A stretch of 64,000 nt of DNA, from NCBI RefSeq assembly GCF_003985145.1, contig NZ_ML133527.1, positions 62,001-126,000 of the forward strand, given 5' to 3'. The notes beneath the pieces are model-generated. The model saw only the letters and a list, made by a program, of their open reading frames with translations, did not search any database and had not been told where the DNA came from. Shown piece after piece: positions 7,737-17,266 of the stretch. Source of the DNA: Rhizobium anhuiense. Lineage in GTDB: Bacteria; Pseudomonadota; Alphaproteobacteria; Rhizobiales; Rhizobiaceae. Within the stretch, counting starts at the first letter, position 1, and every line of letters begins with the position of its first letter. A program made the position numbers and the translations under genes.

Positions 7737-9251
7737 CTATTCTGCCGCCAACGGCTGGTCGCCGCCTGTATCAGGCGCGTTGGCGTCGCCAGGTGCGGTC
7801 TGGCAGTTCATATCCGGAAAAGCGACGATGCGCTTGCCAGAGAAATCCGTGTGCACGACGACGATGCCCTGCTCCTCGAAATAGCCAAGCAGGCGGCGGG
7901 CGCGGCGGGCGGAATGGGTGCCGTAGGCGCGGGCGATCCGGGCGTCCGACGGGCACGGTTCGCCGCAGACGGCCGCCTTGGCGAGCATCAGGAAGACACC
8001 CTGCAGATCGTCGGTGACGCCTGACGAAAGCGACAGCGCCGTCGCCCAGGCATCGCTCGCGGCCGTTTCCGCATCAACGCCCGAGCGCGAGATCGCCACG
8101 CGCCGGCGGAAATCCGGCAGGGCGATCGGCGGTCCCGGCACGCGGCGCATGCGCAGCCGCACGAGAAAATCCTGGTAAAGCACCGAATCGGTGCGGAAAC
8201 CGGAGGTGGGATCGTCGAGGATTTCGGCAAGCACGCCGGCAAGGCGCTCCTCCCGCTCCTCGGCAGAGACCTCCACCTGGCTCGCCCTCGCCTCGGCAGG
8301 TGCGGCCGAGGCTGCCGGCGTCGAGCGCGAGAGTTCGGCGAGAATGTCGGTCGTCGGCCGCGGCGCCGGCGCAGCGCGGCGCATGGGCGGGCGCTGGAAT
8401 TCTTCCGGATCGGGCGTGAAGATCAGGTCCTCGACATCCTGAGGCGCATCCGGCAGCGGCATCAGCTTCGGGCTGGACGAGCGCGCCGAAGTCTCCACCG
8501 CGCCGATCTGGATCGGCAGCGGCCGGCGCGACAGCGCCGGTCCGAGAGCGACGAAATTGCCGCGCTTCAGGTCGCGGAACATCTCGGCCTGGCGCCGATC
8601 CATCCCGAGCAGGTCGGCGGCGCGCGCCATGTCGATATCGAGGAAGGTGCGGCCCATCAGGAAGTTCGAGGCCTCGGCGGCGACGTTCTTGGCGAGCTTG
8701 GCCAGCCGCTGCGTCGCGATCACGCCGGCAAGACCACGCTTGCGTCCGCGGCACATCAGGTTGGTCATCGCGCCAAGTGACATCTTGCGCGCATCTTCCG
8801 AGACATCGCCGCCGACCGACGGCGCAAACATCTGCGCCTCATCGACGACGACGAGAACCGGATACCAATATTCGCGATCGGCATCGAACATGCCATTGAG
8901 GAAGGCGGCGGCAGCGCGCATCTGCTGCTCGATATCGAGGCCTTCGAGCGTCAGCACACAGGAAACGCGATGCTGACGGATACGGTTGGCAATGCCCGCC
9001 AATTCCGCCTCGGTCCGTTCACCGTCGACGACGACATGGCCGAACCTGTTGCTGAGCGTGACGAAATCACCCTCGGGATCGATGATGACCTGCTGCACCC
9101 ATTGCGCCGATTGCTCGAGCAGGCGGCGCAACAGATGCGACTTGCCCGATCCGGAATTGCCCTGCACGAGCAGACGGGTCGCCAGCAGCTCCTCGATATC
9201 GAGCGTCGCCGGGCTGCCGGACGCCAATCCCATATCGATGCCAACCTGCAA
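7737..9251 (-). CDS. HerA/DUF87-type ATP-binding protein
   Basis: 504 residues from a TTG start at 9251, supported by GAGGA seven bases before it. The Walker A loop is VQGNSGSGKSHLLRRLLE near residue 35, and Walker B is seen as VLVVVDEAQMFAP. A long arginine-rich stretch (GRKRGLAGVIATQRLAKL) follows, which carries the sensor-like and Arg-finger region seen in HerA/FtsK-type pumps. A Pro/Ala-rich linker (about residues 290-345) joins it to an unassigned C-terminal third. HerA relatives form hexamers that act on DNA ends or in conflict systems. No NurA-like nuclease is next to it, so a lone housekeeping role is more likely here. Confidence 0.75.
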   Translation of the reverse strand: MQVGIDMGLASGSPATLDIEELLATRLLVQGNSGSGKSHLLRRLLEQSAQWVQQVIIDPEGDFVTLSNRFGHVVVDGERTEAELAGIANRIRQHRVSCVLTLEGLDIEQQMRAAAAFLNGMFDADREYWYPVLVVVDEAQMFAPSVGGDVSEDARKMSLGAMTNLMCRGRKRGLAGVIATQRLAKLAKNVAAEASNFLMGRTFLDIDMARAADLLGMDRRQAEMFRDLKRGNFVALGPALSRRPLPIQIGAVETSARSSSPKLMPLPDAPQDVEDLIFTPDPEEFQRPPMRRAAPAPRPTTDILAELSRSTPAASAAPAEARASQVEVSAEEREERLAGVLAEILDDPTSGFRTDSVLYQDFLVRLRMRRVPGPPIALPDFRRRVAISRSGVDAETAASDAWATALSLSSGVTDDLQGVFLMLAKAAVCGEPCPSDARIARAYGTHSARRARRLLGYFEEQGIVVVHTDFSGKRIVAFPDMNCQTAPGDANAPDTGGDQPLAAE

Positions 9252-9430
9252 TGCTGATCCTCGCGGCGAAGAGACTCACATGAACGAAGCGCCATTCTTC
9301 CGAAACGGCATCGCCCCGTCTATCAAAGAATGCGCTATCTTTCAGGACCGGATTTCGCCAACCCACAGGACAATTCCGGGCTCACCCGAGAAGAGGATCC
9401 ATCGCCGCGATCCTACATCCCGTCGCCGCG

Positions 9431-10231
9431 CTACGCCCGCAAGCCGAAGCCCTGCATCAGCCGCCGCGTGGCGAAATCCTGTTGGCCGGAGGTGAAGACC
9501 GCGAAGTCGAAATTGTCCGGGTGTACGGCATCGGCGACCAGCGGCACCAGCGTGCGGGCGCGGCGCGCGATCGCCTCGGCGGGGTCGAGCCAGTCGACCG
9601 GCCAGGGCGCAAGCCGGCGGAAGAGATTGGCCATGAAAGGATAATGTGTGCAGGCGAGCACGACGATATCGGTTTTCTGACCGTCCTTCTCGACGAAGCA
9701 TTGGTCGATTTCGCCAAGCACGGCCTCGTCGGAGACGGCGTCACCACGAATATAAGCCTCCGCCATGCGCGCAAGGTTCTCCGAGCCGACGAGGCGGACG
9801 TGGCATTGCTGTGCGAAGGACTGGATGAGGTCGCGCGTATATGCTCGCTTCACCGTGCCGGGAGTGGCAAGCACCGAGACCAGGCCGGACCGCGTGCGCT
9901 CCGCCGCCGGCTTGATTGCCGGCACGGTGCCGACGAAGGTCATCTGCGGAAAGGCGGCCCGCAGATCGGCACCAACAAGCGTGAAGGCTGTGTTGCAGGC
10001 GATGATGCAGACTTCGGGATCGTGATCCGCCAACAGTTTGCCGAAAAGTCCGATGATCCGCTCCTTCAGGGCCTGCTCCTCCCAGCCGCCATAGGGAAAG
10101 CCGGCATCGTCGGCGACATAGATGAAGCCGCGTTCCGGCATCAGCACGCGCGCCTCGCGCAAGACGGTCAGCCCGCCGATGCCGGAATCGAAGAGAAGAA
10201 TAGGTTTCAGCTCACGCGTCGTCGCTGTCAT
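9431..10231 (-). CDS. murI: glutamate racemase
   Basis: 266 residues. It makes D-glutamate for peptidoglycan. The two catalytic cysteines are visible in IIACNTAFTLV and VLACTHYPFMAN, and the N-terminal FDSGIGGLTV loop holds the first acid of the active site. The ATG at 10231 is chosen because the protein then begins just before that loop; a longer frame reads 65 residues into the neighbouring gene. Its start lies inside the 3' end of the RNA methyltransferase gene (20-base overlap), so translation of the two is likely coupled. Confidence 0.94.
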   Translation of the reverse strand: MTATTRELKPILLFDSGIGGLTVLREARVLMPERGFIYVADDAGFPYGGWEEQALKERIIGLFGKLLADHDPEVCIIACNTAFTLVGADLRAAFPQMTFVGTVPAIKPAAERTRSGLVSVLATPGTVKRAYTRDLIQSFAQQCHVRLVGSENLARMAEAYIRGDAVSDEAVLGEIDQCFVEKDGQKTDIVVLACTHYPFMANLFRRLAPWPVDWLDPAEAIARRARTLVPLVADAVHPDNFDFAVFTSGQQDFATRRLMQGFGLRA

Positions 10232-11042
10232 CGGGCGGTGTTTCCTTGGCCGCTGGCGGGAACCGGCCTCCGCGCGGGCTCTTGCGCGAGAAGCGGTCGA
10301 GGGAGGAGATGACGCCGCGCAACACGCTGATTTCCTGCTCCGTGAAAGCCCGGCGGGATAAGACAGCGCGCAGATTGTCGACCATTTTCGGCTTTTTCCC
10401 GGCAGGATGGAAATAACCGCGGGCATCGAGCGCCTCTTCCAGCTGGTCGAACAGGCCGAAAAGCTGTTCCTTGGTCGAAGGCGTCTGCCCCATCGCCTGG
10501 AACGGAACGGCGCCGAGATCCTCCATGCCGGATTTCATCCATTCATAGGACATCAGCAGCACGGCCTGGGCAATGTTCAGCGAGGCAAAGGCGGGATTGA
10601 CGGGAAAGGTGACGATTTCGTCGGCAAGCGCCACCTCCTCGTTGGTCAGCCCCCAGCGCTCGCGCCCGAAGAGGATGCCGGTGCCCTCGCCGGCGCGGAA
10701 CCTCGCCCGAAGTGTCTCGGCGGCGATGACGGGCGAGCGCACCGGCTTGTAGCCGTCGCGCTCGCGCGCCGTCGTCGCATAGACAAAATTAAGATCGGCA
10801 ACCGCCTGCTCCAGTGTGTCGTAGACCTTGGTCGCCTCGATCACGTGATCGGCTTTGGAAGCGGTCGCCAGCGCCTTTTCGTTCGGCCAGCCATCGCGCG
10901 GATTGACCAGGCGCAGTTCGGCAAGGCCGAAATTCGCCATGGCGCGCGCCACCATGCCGATATTCTCGCCCATCTGCGGCTCGACCAGAATGATGGCCGG
11001 GCCTTCGGCCAGAAGTTGACGCTCGCTGTTCGTACCTGCCAT
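10212..11042 (-). CDS. SPOUT (TrmH/SpoU family) RNA methyltransferase, TrmJ-like
   Basis: 276 residues from the ATG at 11042. The SPOUT fold is shown by IILVEPQMGENIGMVARAM near the N-terminus, then GILFGRERWGLTNEE and the trefoil-knot motif NPAFASLNIAQAVLLMSYEW. These are the three SpoU motifs that bind S-adenosylmethionine. The TrmJ subgroup methylates the 2'-hydroxyl at position 32 of tRNA, and the length and C-terminal helical extension fit it, although the exact target is inferred. The C-terminus ends in an acidic tail. The gene begins 4 bases after the FUSC transporter and overlaps murI. Confidence 0.88.
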   Translation of the reverse strand: MAGTNSERQLLAEGPAIILVEPQMGENIGMVARAMANFGLAELRLVNPRDGWPNEKALATASKADHVIEATKVYDTLEQAVADLNFVYATTARERDGYKPVRSPVIAAETLRARFRAGEGTGILFGRERWGLTNEEVALADEIVTFPVNPAFASLNIAQAVLLMSYEWMKSGMEDLGAVPFQAMGQTPSTKEQLFGLFDQLEEALDARGYFHPAGKKPKMVDNLRAVLSRRAFTEQEISVLRGVISSLDRFSRKSPRGGRFPPAAKETPPDDSDDA

Positions 11043-11046
11043 GGTC

Positions 11047-13086
11047 CTATCCCTGTTTCGAGCGCGCAATAGCCTCGCCCGCTGCAAACGGCAAGACGTC
11101 TGCAGGGGGATAGAGTCTTTCCAGCGCCGAACCGATCATTTCGAGCCCAAGTTTCGCGCCCTCGCGCGATAGCGGCAGGTGCCGGCCAGTTGTCCGCGAC
11201 GCCTTGCGCTTGATGAGGAAACAGCTCGAGCCGCGCCGGGCCGCATTGTCGATCAGCGCCAGATCCGCCGCGATCAGCGTCTTCAGATTGTCGTCAGCGG
11301 CCGGCGCGTCATAACTCTTCGCCAGGATACGCGCCCAATAGGTGCAGGAGAGGAAGATCGCCAGCGTCTGGCGGATCTGGCCCGGGCGCGTCACCACCGA
11401 CCAGGACGAGCCGAGGGGCCGCGCCGCCACCGTCACGTCGCGGTAGCAGCCATCGATCTTCTGCGACAACCGGATCAGGTCGAAACCGCTCTTGCCCTCG
11501 CCGATCGCGCCAAGCAGCTCGCGCAACGCCTGGAACCAACGGGCAAGTGCGGCATCGAGCGCCCCGCGCGTGCGCGTGGGGAAGACGATGAAGGCGACCG
11601 CCGTTCCCGCCGCCGCCCCGATCATGGTCTCGCCGATGCGCAGCTTCAACAGATCGAGCGTCAGCACGCCGGTCATGCCGTAGACCAGGCAGAGCACGAT
11701 CGAGATGAAGAAGGTCATCGTCGCATAGGAAACCTGCAGGAAATAGAAGGCCAGAAAGATGCAGACGGCGGCGATCGGAATGGCGATATCAGGCTCGCCC
11801 GAAATCAGCGTCGCCAGCACAAGCCCGATGGCGATCCCGAACACGGTGCCGAGCGAACGCGACAGCGCTTTCATCGCCGTATCGCCGCGCGAATTGGTGT
11901 TGGTGAAAACGAGGAAGGCGGCAAGCACCGCCCAGAACCAGCGCTCGCGCGAGAGAGCCAGGCCAAAAGCCATGGCAAGCGCTGAGGCGAGCGTGATCTG
12001 CAGCGCCGAGCGAAGCAGGGGATTGGCAAAGGAAAAGTCGATCTTCTCAGGCAGCACAGTATCCTTGACGGCGTCGATGCCGGAGAATCCCGAGGTCTGC
12101 CCCTCGCCGATCGCCTGTGTCAACTGCTGCCGCGCCTCGCCGAGCCAGAGCAGCGCCCGCACGGTTTCGCCTTGCGGCTGGTCCTTGATGGCTTCGGCCA
12201 TCTCCGCAAATCTTGCAAGTTCCGTGCTATCGGCCTCGATTACGGCATGGATGAGCGCAAAAGGCGGCGGGCTCTGGAAACTCAGCACGATTGCGCTCTC
12301 GGCGGCCAGATGCGCATCGAAGAGCCGGATCGCCAATTCTGCGGCCGGATCGGCGGTGGCATCGAAAACGCCGCCGGACGGGCGCGGGATGAAGGTTTCG
12401 GCCATCAGCACCACTTCCTTCAGCCGGTCTTCCAACTGGCGCAGTTCCTGCCGGTCGGCTTCACCGATCTCGGCGCCGACGGCGAGGGCGGCGAGCTTGA
12501 AGAGGATCTGGTTGATCCGGCCGCGCACACTTTCGAGCGAGCGGAGCAGGTCGCGCCGCCAGTCGTCCGGCAACAATACGGCTCTCACCAGATGGCCGAC
12601 GAGCACGGAGACGACGGGGCCGATCGCCACATCAGGCAGCTCGGCCAGCGGAGGCCGGAAATAGGCGCCCATGAAATAGGAGGTGAAGGCGAACATGCCG
12701 ATCGCAAAACCGCGCGGCCCGAACACCCGCCCGGCCGATGCGAGCGCGATCACCACCAGGAAGACGAGGTCGGAGAATAAACGGCGATCCTCGAGGCCCG
12801 CCGCGATGGCGACGACGCCAAGGCTTGCGACGCAACCGAAGAGCCGCGTCACCAGCTGGCGCGTATTGCCCTTGTCGCGAACGGCCACCCCACCCTCGAT
12901 CGACAGCACGATGCCGAGGCCGAAAGCCGCCGTCGGCAACGGCAGGATGAACATATGGATGGCGAGAAGGATTAAAAATGAGAAGATGATCGTCAGCGTT
13001 ACCCGCGAGGCCATGCGCAGGCGCGAAAGCGCCGGATCATTGGCAAGCAGCCAGTCGCGGAACTGAAAACCGGAAAACAAATGCAA
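11047..13086 (-). CDS. FUSC family transporter (aromatic acid exporter-like)
   Basis: 679 residues with two blocks of membrane helices: one at about residues 25-170 and one at about 360-520. They are separated and followed by soluble regions. The second block contains the repeat-like segment RERWFWAVLAAFLVFTN and the FPTRTRG turn. This arrangement matches the fusaric-acid-resistance/AaeB group of inner-membrane exporters, which use the proton gradient to move aromatic acids out. No membrane-fusion partner (AaeA type) is found next to it, which is unusual for the AaeB pathway. It ends four bases before the RNA methyltransferase gene. Confidence 0.82.
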   Translation of the reverse strand: MHLFSGFQFRDWLLANDPALSRLRMASRVTLTIIFSFLILLAIHMFILPLPTAAFGLGIVLSIEGGVAVRDKGNTRQLVTRLFGCVASLGVVAIAAGLEDRRLFSDLVFLVVIALASAGRVFGPRGFAIGMFAFTSYFMGAYFRPPLAELPDVAIGPVVSVLVGHLVRAVLLPDDWRRDLLRSLESVRGRINQILFKLAALAVGAEIGEADRQELRQLEDRLKEVVLMAETFIPRPSGGVFDATADPAAELAIRLFDAHLAAESAIVLSFQSPPPFALIHAVIEADSTELARFAEMAEAIKDQPQGETVRALLWLGEARQQLTQAIGEGQTSGFSGIDAVKDTVLPEKIDFSFANPLLRSALQITLASALAMAFGLALSRERWFWAVLAAFLVFTNTNSRGDTAMKALSRSLGTVFGIAIGLVLATLISGEPDIAIPIAAVCIFLAFYFLQVSYATMTFFISIVLCLVYGMTGVLTLDLLKLRIGETMIGAAAGTAVAFIVFPTRTRGALDAALARWFQALRELLGAIGEGKSGFDLIRLSQKIDGCYRDVTVAARPLGSSWSVVTRPGQIRQTLAIFLSCTYWARILAKSYDAPAADDNLKTLIAADLALIDNAARRGSSCFLIKRKASRTTGRHLPLSREGAKLGLEMIGSALERLYPPADVLPFAAGEAIARSKQG

Positions 13087-13205
13087 AGCCCCTCATGCCG
13101 CAGAAGGATCGACAGATACCGCCGCAAGAGCGGAAATCAAACCACGGCAACGATCGGAACATTCGCCGGGCTCGAATCCTTCGGCATCGATCGAATGTGG
13201 TGCGT

Positions 13206-13733
13206 CTATTGGCCCTTGGCAATCAGCGCCATCGTCGCCTTCAGGGAATCACGGGCCTGCGTTTCGATATTCTCGGTGACGATATCGTCGATCACTGGCT
13301 TGCCGTCTTCTTCGACCACTTCGAAACGAACGGTCGTATAGTCCTTGGCATCGGGCGCATCGGAGCAGGCGGATTTCTGGAAGCGCACAGTCACCTCGGC
13401 CGTCCCGTTGACCACAGGTGCTGCCGCCATCGTCAGATCCTGCAGCGGGCAGGCATCCTGGCCGTTGACGATGACGTCGTAGTCGAACGGCGATATGCCG
13501 TCGTCGTCGACCGCGGGAAATTGCGCCGCCGCCTGGTATCTCGCGACGAAATCGCGGCTGTAAAGATGGTCGAGCCGGCTTGCGTCGAAGATGTCGGTCC
13601 AGTCGCTGTTATTGTCCGCCCAGTTGCTCTTGGTCGCGTCCATGATCTCCTTCACGGGGGCGGTGACATCGGCGGCATGGCCGATGCCGGAAAAGGCGAT
13701 AAGGCTTGCGATAACAACGGCGATTGTCTTCAT
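13206..13733 (-). CDS. secreted protein of unknown function (DUF3828-like)
   Basis: 175 residues beginning with a clear signal peptide: MKTIAVVIASLIAFSGIGHA, with cleavage expected after the final Ala. The mature part has a helix, then a two-Cys pair (one in NGQDACPLQ, the other in FQKSACSD) that could form a disulfide in the periplasm. The C-terminal half looks like beta strands (ARFRFEVV-type alternation, WVIDDIVTE-like end). The pattern of a YSRDF helix followed by DPFDYDVIVNGQD resembles small periplasmic proteins of the DUF3828 type. This is a fold-level resemblance only and no function can be given. Confidence 0.6.
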   Translation of the reverse strand: MKTIAVVIASLIAFSGIGHAADVTAPVKEIMDATKSNWADNNSDWTDIFDASRLDHLYSRDFVARYQAAAQFPAVDDDGISPFDYDVIVNGQDACPLQDLTMAAAPVVNGTAEVTVRFQKSACSDAPDAKDYTTVRFEVVEEDGKPVIDDIVTENIETQARDSLKATMALIAKGQ

Positions 13734-13920
13734 GGTCGAATATCCGAGGGGCGGCAAATCAAGGCGGACACTAGCCGAATTCCGGCACTTGGCAATGCAG
13801 CAAAAACGCATTGCAGAACCCGTTGCAGCTTTGCGTTCCCGGTTCACAATGCTATAGCGCTCCTCATCACGTCACCCACCCGGGACCCCGTCCCCCTTCA
13901 AGCTCGAACGAGGCAGATAC

Positions 13921-15132
13921 ATGAACAAGATCAAGGTCGCCAATCCCGTCGCCGATCTCGACGGCGATGAAATGACGCGCATCATCTGGCAGCTCATCAA
14001 GGACAAGCTGATCCATCCGTATCTCGATCTCGACATCGACTATTTCGACCTGTCCGTCGAAAACCGCGACGCCACCAATGACCAGGTGACCGTCGATGCC
14101 GCCAATGCCATCAAGAAGTACGGCGTCGGCATCAAGTGCGCGACGATCACGCCGGATGAAGCCCGCGTCAAGGAATTCAACCTCAAGGAAATGTGGAAGA
14201 GCCCGAACGGCACGATCCGCAACATCCTCGGCGGCGTCATCTTCCGCGAGCCGATCATTTGCCGCAACGTGCCGCGCCTGGTTCCCGGCTGGACGCAGCC
14301 GATCGTCGTCGGCCGCCACGCTTTCGGCGACCAGTACCGCGCCACCGACTTCAAATTCCCCGGCAAGGGCAAGCTGACGATCAAGTTCGTCGGCGAGGAC
14401 GGCACCGTCATCGAGAAGGAAGTGTTCAACGCACCGGGCGCCGGCGTCGCCATGGCCATGTACAATCTCGACGAATCGATCCGCGAATTCGCCCGCGCCT
14501 CGATGATGTACGGGCTGATGCGCAAGTGGCCGGTCTATCTCTCCACCAAGAACACCATTCTCAAGGCCTATGACGGCCGCTTCAAGGACATCTTCGAGGA
14601 AGTCTTCGAGACCGAGTTCAAGGATCAGTTCAAGGAAGCCGGCATCACCTACGAACACCGCCTGATCGACGACATGGTCGCCTCGGCGCTGAAGTGGTCC
14701 GGTGGCTACGTCTGGGCCTGCAAGAACTATGACGGCGACGTCCAGTCCGACACCGTCGCCCAGGGCTTCGGTTCGCTCGGCCTGATGACCTCGGTGCTGC
14801 TGACCCCCGATGGCAAGACGGTCGAAGCCGAAGCCGCTCACGGCACCGTCACCCGCCACTATCGCCAGCACCAGAAGGGCCAGGAAACCTCGACGAACTC
14901 GATCGCCTCGATCTTTGCCTGGACCCGTGGCCTGGCGCATCGCGCCAAGCTCGACGACAATGCCGAGCTTGCCCGCTTTGCCGCAACGCTCGAAAAGGTC
15001 TGCGTCGATACCGTCGAATCCGGTTTCATGACCAAGGATCTGGCGCTCTTGATCGGCCCCGACCAGCCGTGGCTGTCCACCACCGCCTTCCTCGACAAGA
15101 TCGACCAGAACCTCCAGAAGGCCATGGCGTAA
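13921..15132 (+). CDS. icd: NADP-dependent isocitrate dehydrogenase
   Basis: 403 residues, the length of the homodimeric eukaryote-like NADP enzyme used by rhizobia for the TCA cycle. The substrate motifs are seen in order: WKSPNGTIRNILGG near residue 94, then RHAFGDQYRATD, the metal-binding DDMVASALK, and the NADP-binding AAHGTVTRHYR. The reaction is oxidative decarboxylation of isocitrate to 2-oxoglutarate with formation of NADPH. A strong hairpin terminator follows the stop codon by about 25 bases. Confidence 0.97.
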   Translation: MNKIKVANPVADLDGDEMTRIIWQLIKDKLIHPYLDLDIDYFDLSVENRDATNDQVTVDAANAIKKYGVGIKCATITPDEARVKEFNLKEMWKSPNGTIRNILGGVIFREPIICRNVPRLVPGWTQPIVVGRHAFGDQYRATDFKFPGKGKLTIKFVGEDGTVIEKEVFNAPGAGVAMAMYNLDESIREFARASMMYGLMRKWPVYLSTKNTILKAYDGRFKDIFEEVFETEFKDQFKEAGITYEHRLIDDMVASALKWSGGYVWACKNYDGDVQSDTVAQGFGSLGLMTSVLLTPDGKTVEAEAAHGTVTRHYRQHQKGQETSTNSIASIFAWTRGLAHRAKLDDNAELARFAATLEKVCVDTVESGFMTKDLALLIGPDQPWLSTTAFLDKIDQNLQKAMA

Positions 15133-15157
15133 GCCGGCCTTTCCGAGATAAGATCGA

Positions 15158-15184
15158 AACGGCGGGGATTTCCCCGCCGTTTTC
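15158..15184 (+). terminator. rho-independent terminator of icd
   Basis: An 11-base-pair GC-rich stem (AACGGCGGGGA with its complement) closes a tiny loop and is followed by TTTTC. It lies 25 bases after the icd stop and before the next start. Confidence 0.85.
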
Positions 15185-15201
15185 AATTGGGGAATGAACC
15201 G

Positions 15202-15648
15202 ATGACGGCCATCCTGCGACCGCTTGAACCCGCCGACCGCGCCGCATGGGAACCCTTATGGGAAGCCTATCAGCGCTTCTATGAGGTGGTCATTCCGCCC
15301 GAAACCACCGATCTCACCTGGGCTCGCTTCCACGATCCTGACGAACCGATGCACGCGCTCGGCGCCTTTGATGAAGATGGCCGTCTCGTCGGCATCGTCC
15401 ATGCCATCTTTCACCGCTCCTGCTGGCTGCCGCAATGGACCTGCTATCTGCAGGATCTCTATGTCGAAAACACCCAACGCGGGCTCGGCACCGGCGCCGC
15501 ACTGATCGACGCCGTCGCCGACCTCGCCCGCAAAAACGGCGCAGGCCGGCTCTATTGGATGACGCATGAAACCAATGCAACGGCGCGGCGGCTCTATGAC
15601 AGGATCGCCGAGCGCTCGGGTTTCATCCAGTACCGAAAGGCGCTTTAA
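15202..15648 (+). CDS. GNAT family N-acetyltransferase
   Basis: 148 residues from the ATG at 15202, with GGGGAA upstream; a TTG fifteen bases earlier is possible but less likely. The order of motifs is that of a GNAT enzyme: ILRPLEPADRAAWEPLW, the beta-4 strand YLQDLYVEN, the acetyl-CoA loop QRGLGTGAALI, then ARRLYDRIAERSGF. The strand and loop (CYLQDLYVENTQRGLG) resemble acetyltransferases that act on amines. The substrate is unknown. It sits between icd and a glutathione transferase. Confidence 0.82.
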   Translation: MTAILRPLEPADRAAWEPLWEAYQRFYEVVIPPETTDLTWARFHDPDEPMHALGAFDEDGRLVGIVHAIFHRSCWLPQWTCYLQDLYVENTQRGLGTGAALIDAVADLARKNGAGRLYWMTHETNATARRLYDRIAERSGFIQYRKAL

Positions 15649-15736
15649 GCGGCTGGGGTTGCACAAAGGCCTCGCCGCACTATTGATTCCGGGGAACGGC
15701 AAGACCGCAGAATTACGGCAGCACGAGGAGGATCTC

Positions 15737-16363
15737 ATGACGGAAGAACTGGTATTCTACACGAACCCGATGTCGCGCGGCCGCATCGCGCGCTGGATGC
15801 TGGAGGAGATCGGCCAGCCCTATCGCACCGAACTGCTGACCTTCGGCGAAACCATGAAGGCGCCCGAATATCTCGCGGTCAATCCGATGGGCAAGGTGCC
15901 GGCGATCCGTCACGGCGATACCATCGTCACCGAATGCGCGGCGATCTGCGCCTATCTCGCCGACACCTTCCCCGAAAAGGCGCTGGCGCCGACGCCGGAG
16001 GAGCGCGCCCGCTATTACCGCTGGATGTTCTTTGCCGCCGGTCCGCTCGAATCGGCGGTAACGATGAAGGGGCTCGGCTTCGAAATTCCGAAGGATCGCC
16101 TACGTATGGCCGGCTGCGGCGGTTTCGGCGACGTCATGAATACGCTCGAAATGGCGGTCTCCGGCTCGACCTACGTCGCCGGCGAACGCTTCACCGCCGC
16201 CGACGTCTATGTCGGCTCGCATATCGGCTGGGGCCTCGGTTTCGGCAGTATCGAGAAGCGCCAGGCCTTCGTCGATTATTTCGGCCGCATCAGCGGGCGT
16301 GAGGCCTACAAGCGCGCGAATGCGCTGGACGACGAAGCCGGCAAGACGATGCAGGCGGCTTAA
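15737..16363 (+). CDS. glutathione S-transferase
   Basis: 208 residues. GAGGAGG is placed six bases before the ATG at 15737, which fixes the start. The N-terminal thioredoxin-like domain has FYTNPMSRGRIARWMLEE, where the first helix carries the activating Ser/Tyr region. NPMGKVPAIRHGD holds the cis-Pro, and TECAAICAYLAD gives the glutathione-binding Glu-Cys/Ser. The C-terminal helical domain has RFTAADVYVGS. This is a cytosolic enzyme that joins glutathione to electrophiles; its class cannot be fixed from motifs alone. Confidence 0.9.
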   Translation: MTEELVFYTNPMSRGRIARWMLEEIGQPYRTELLTFGETMKAPEYLAVNPMGKVPAIRHGDTIVTECAAICAYLADTFPEKALAPTPEERARYYRWMFFAAGPLESAVTMKGLGFEIPKDRLRMAGCGGFGDVMNTLEMAVSGSTYVAGERFTAADVYVGSHIGWGLGFGSIEKRQAFVDYFGRISGREAYKRANALDDEAGKTMQAA

Positions 16364-16375
16364 TCTGTAAAACCT

Positions 16376-16400
16376 GGAGCGGCGGCCCGACCGCCGCTCC
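16376..16400. terminator. GC-rich hairpin between convergent genes
   Basis: A perfect 10-base-pair stem (GGAGCGGCGG) with a five-base loop sits between the stops of the glutathione transferase and the AraC-type regulator. There is no long T tract on either side, so it is a possible two-way terminator only. Confidence 0.5.
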
Positions 16401-16414
16401 GGAGATATCCGCCG

Positions 16415-17266
16415 TCAGACAAGCGGCATGTGAATGTCCGTCAGAAGCTCGGTCGGCGGCACCTCGCGCGGATTGTTGAGATATTCCTCGAACATGAGCC
16501 TGTCCTTCAGTTGCCGGCCGGACTTCGGCAGCCATTCGGCAAAGAGCCATTGATAGGACTTGGGCATATTGGCATAGGGGCCCTTGTGGCGCAGCACGGC
16601 ATAATCGCCGCCGTCGATCGTGCGCCGCTCGAACGGCGCATCGGCCGGCACGTCGGCAGCGCCGGTGACGCAGGCGATCGAACGCAGCTTTTCCAACGGC
16701 ACGATATCGGGATCATCGAGATAGACGCCGATCATCCGCATCTCGGGCTTGGCGAGGCCGCGGGCATAAAGCGTGCCGAACAGCGTCTCGAAGGCCTTGT
16801 CGATCTGCATGTAGGAACCGGTATGGGCAACGCCGATCAGCTCGATCGGCCCGATCTCGCGTATGGTAACGTCTAACATCGCTTTGGTCTTTCCGTTGGG
16901 TGAGGGCTCATAGGCTGTGTGGCTTCCCTCTTTCCGGTAGCGGGCCGGCGGCATGCCGTAGACCGACTTGAAGATGCGATTGAAGGATTGGAGATTGGGA
17001 TAGCCTGATCGCTTCGCTATTTCACTGACGGCAAGTTCCGTGCGGACGATCTCGCCTGCCGCATGATGCAGCCTGAGCCGCTTGACGGTTGCCGCCAGCG
17101 TCTCGCCGTAAATCGCCCGGTAGATCCTGTGCCAGTGATAGCTCGACATGCAGGCGATTTCGGCAAGGCGCTCCATATCCAGCTCCTCGTCCAAATGGTC
17201 GTGAATATAGGCCGAAACCCGTCGCAGACGGTTTTCATAAAGTGCCCATGCCGTTTCGCCGTTCAT
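16415..17266 (-). CDS. AraC family regulator with GyrI-like effector domain
   Basis: 283 residues from the ATG at 17266. The N-terminal part is an AraC/XylS two-helix-turn-helix DNA-binding domain (about residues 10-110), with SSYHWHRIYRAIYG in the first and SGYPNLQSFNRIFKSVYGMPP in the second. It is followed by a GyrI-like/SOUL-type ligand pocket (about residues 130-283) containing IELIGVAHTGSY and the end EWLPKSGRQ..RLMFEEYLNNP. This order is that of the Rob/BmrR-like drug-sensing regulators. The LysE-type exporter starts 127 bases away on the opposite strand and is the most likely target. Confidence 0.88.
   Translation of the reverse strand: MNGETAWALYENRLRRVSAYIHDHLDEELDMERLAEIACMSSYHWHRIYRAIYGETLAATVKRLRLHHAAGEIVRTELAVSEIAKRSGYPNLQSFNRIFKSVYGMPPARYRKEGSHTAYEPSPNGKTKAMLDVTIREIGPIELIGVAHTGSYMQIDKAFETLFGTLYARGLAKPEMRMIGVYLDDPDIVPLEKLRSIACVTGAADVPADAPFERRTIDGGDYAVLRHKGPYANMPKSYQWLFAEWLPKSGRQLKDRLMFEEYLNNPREVPPTELLTDIHMPLV

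Noticed and set aside
13141..13200. A tRNA-like T-arm string (GGGCTCGAATCC)
   Set aside because: No matching acceptor or anticodon stem could be drawn around it, so it is chance likeness.
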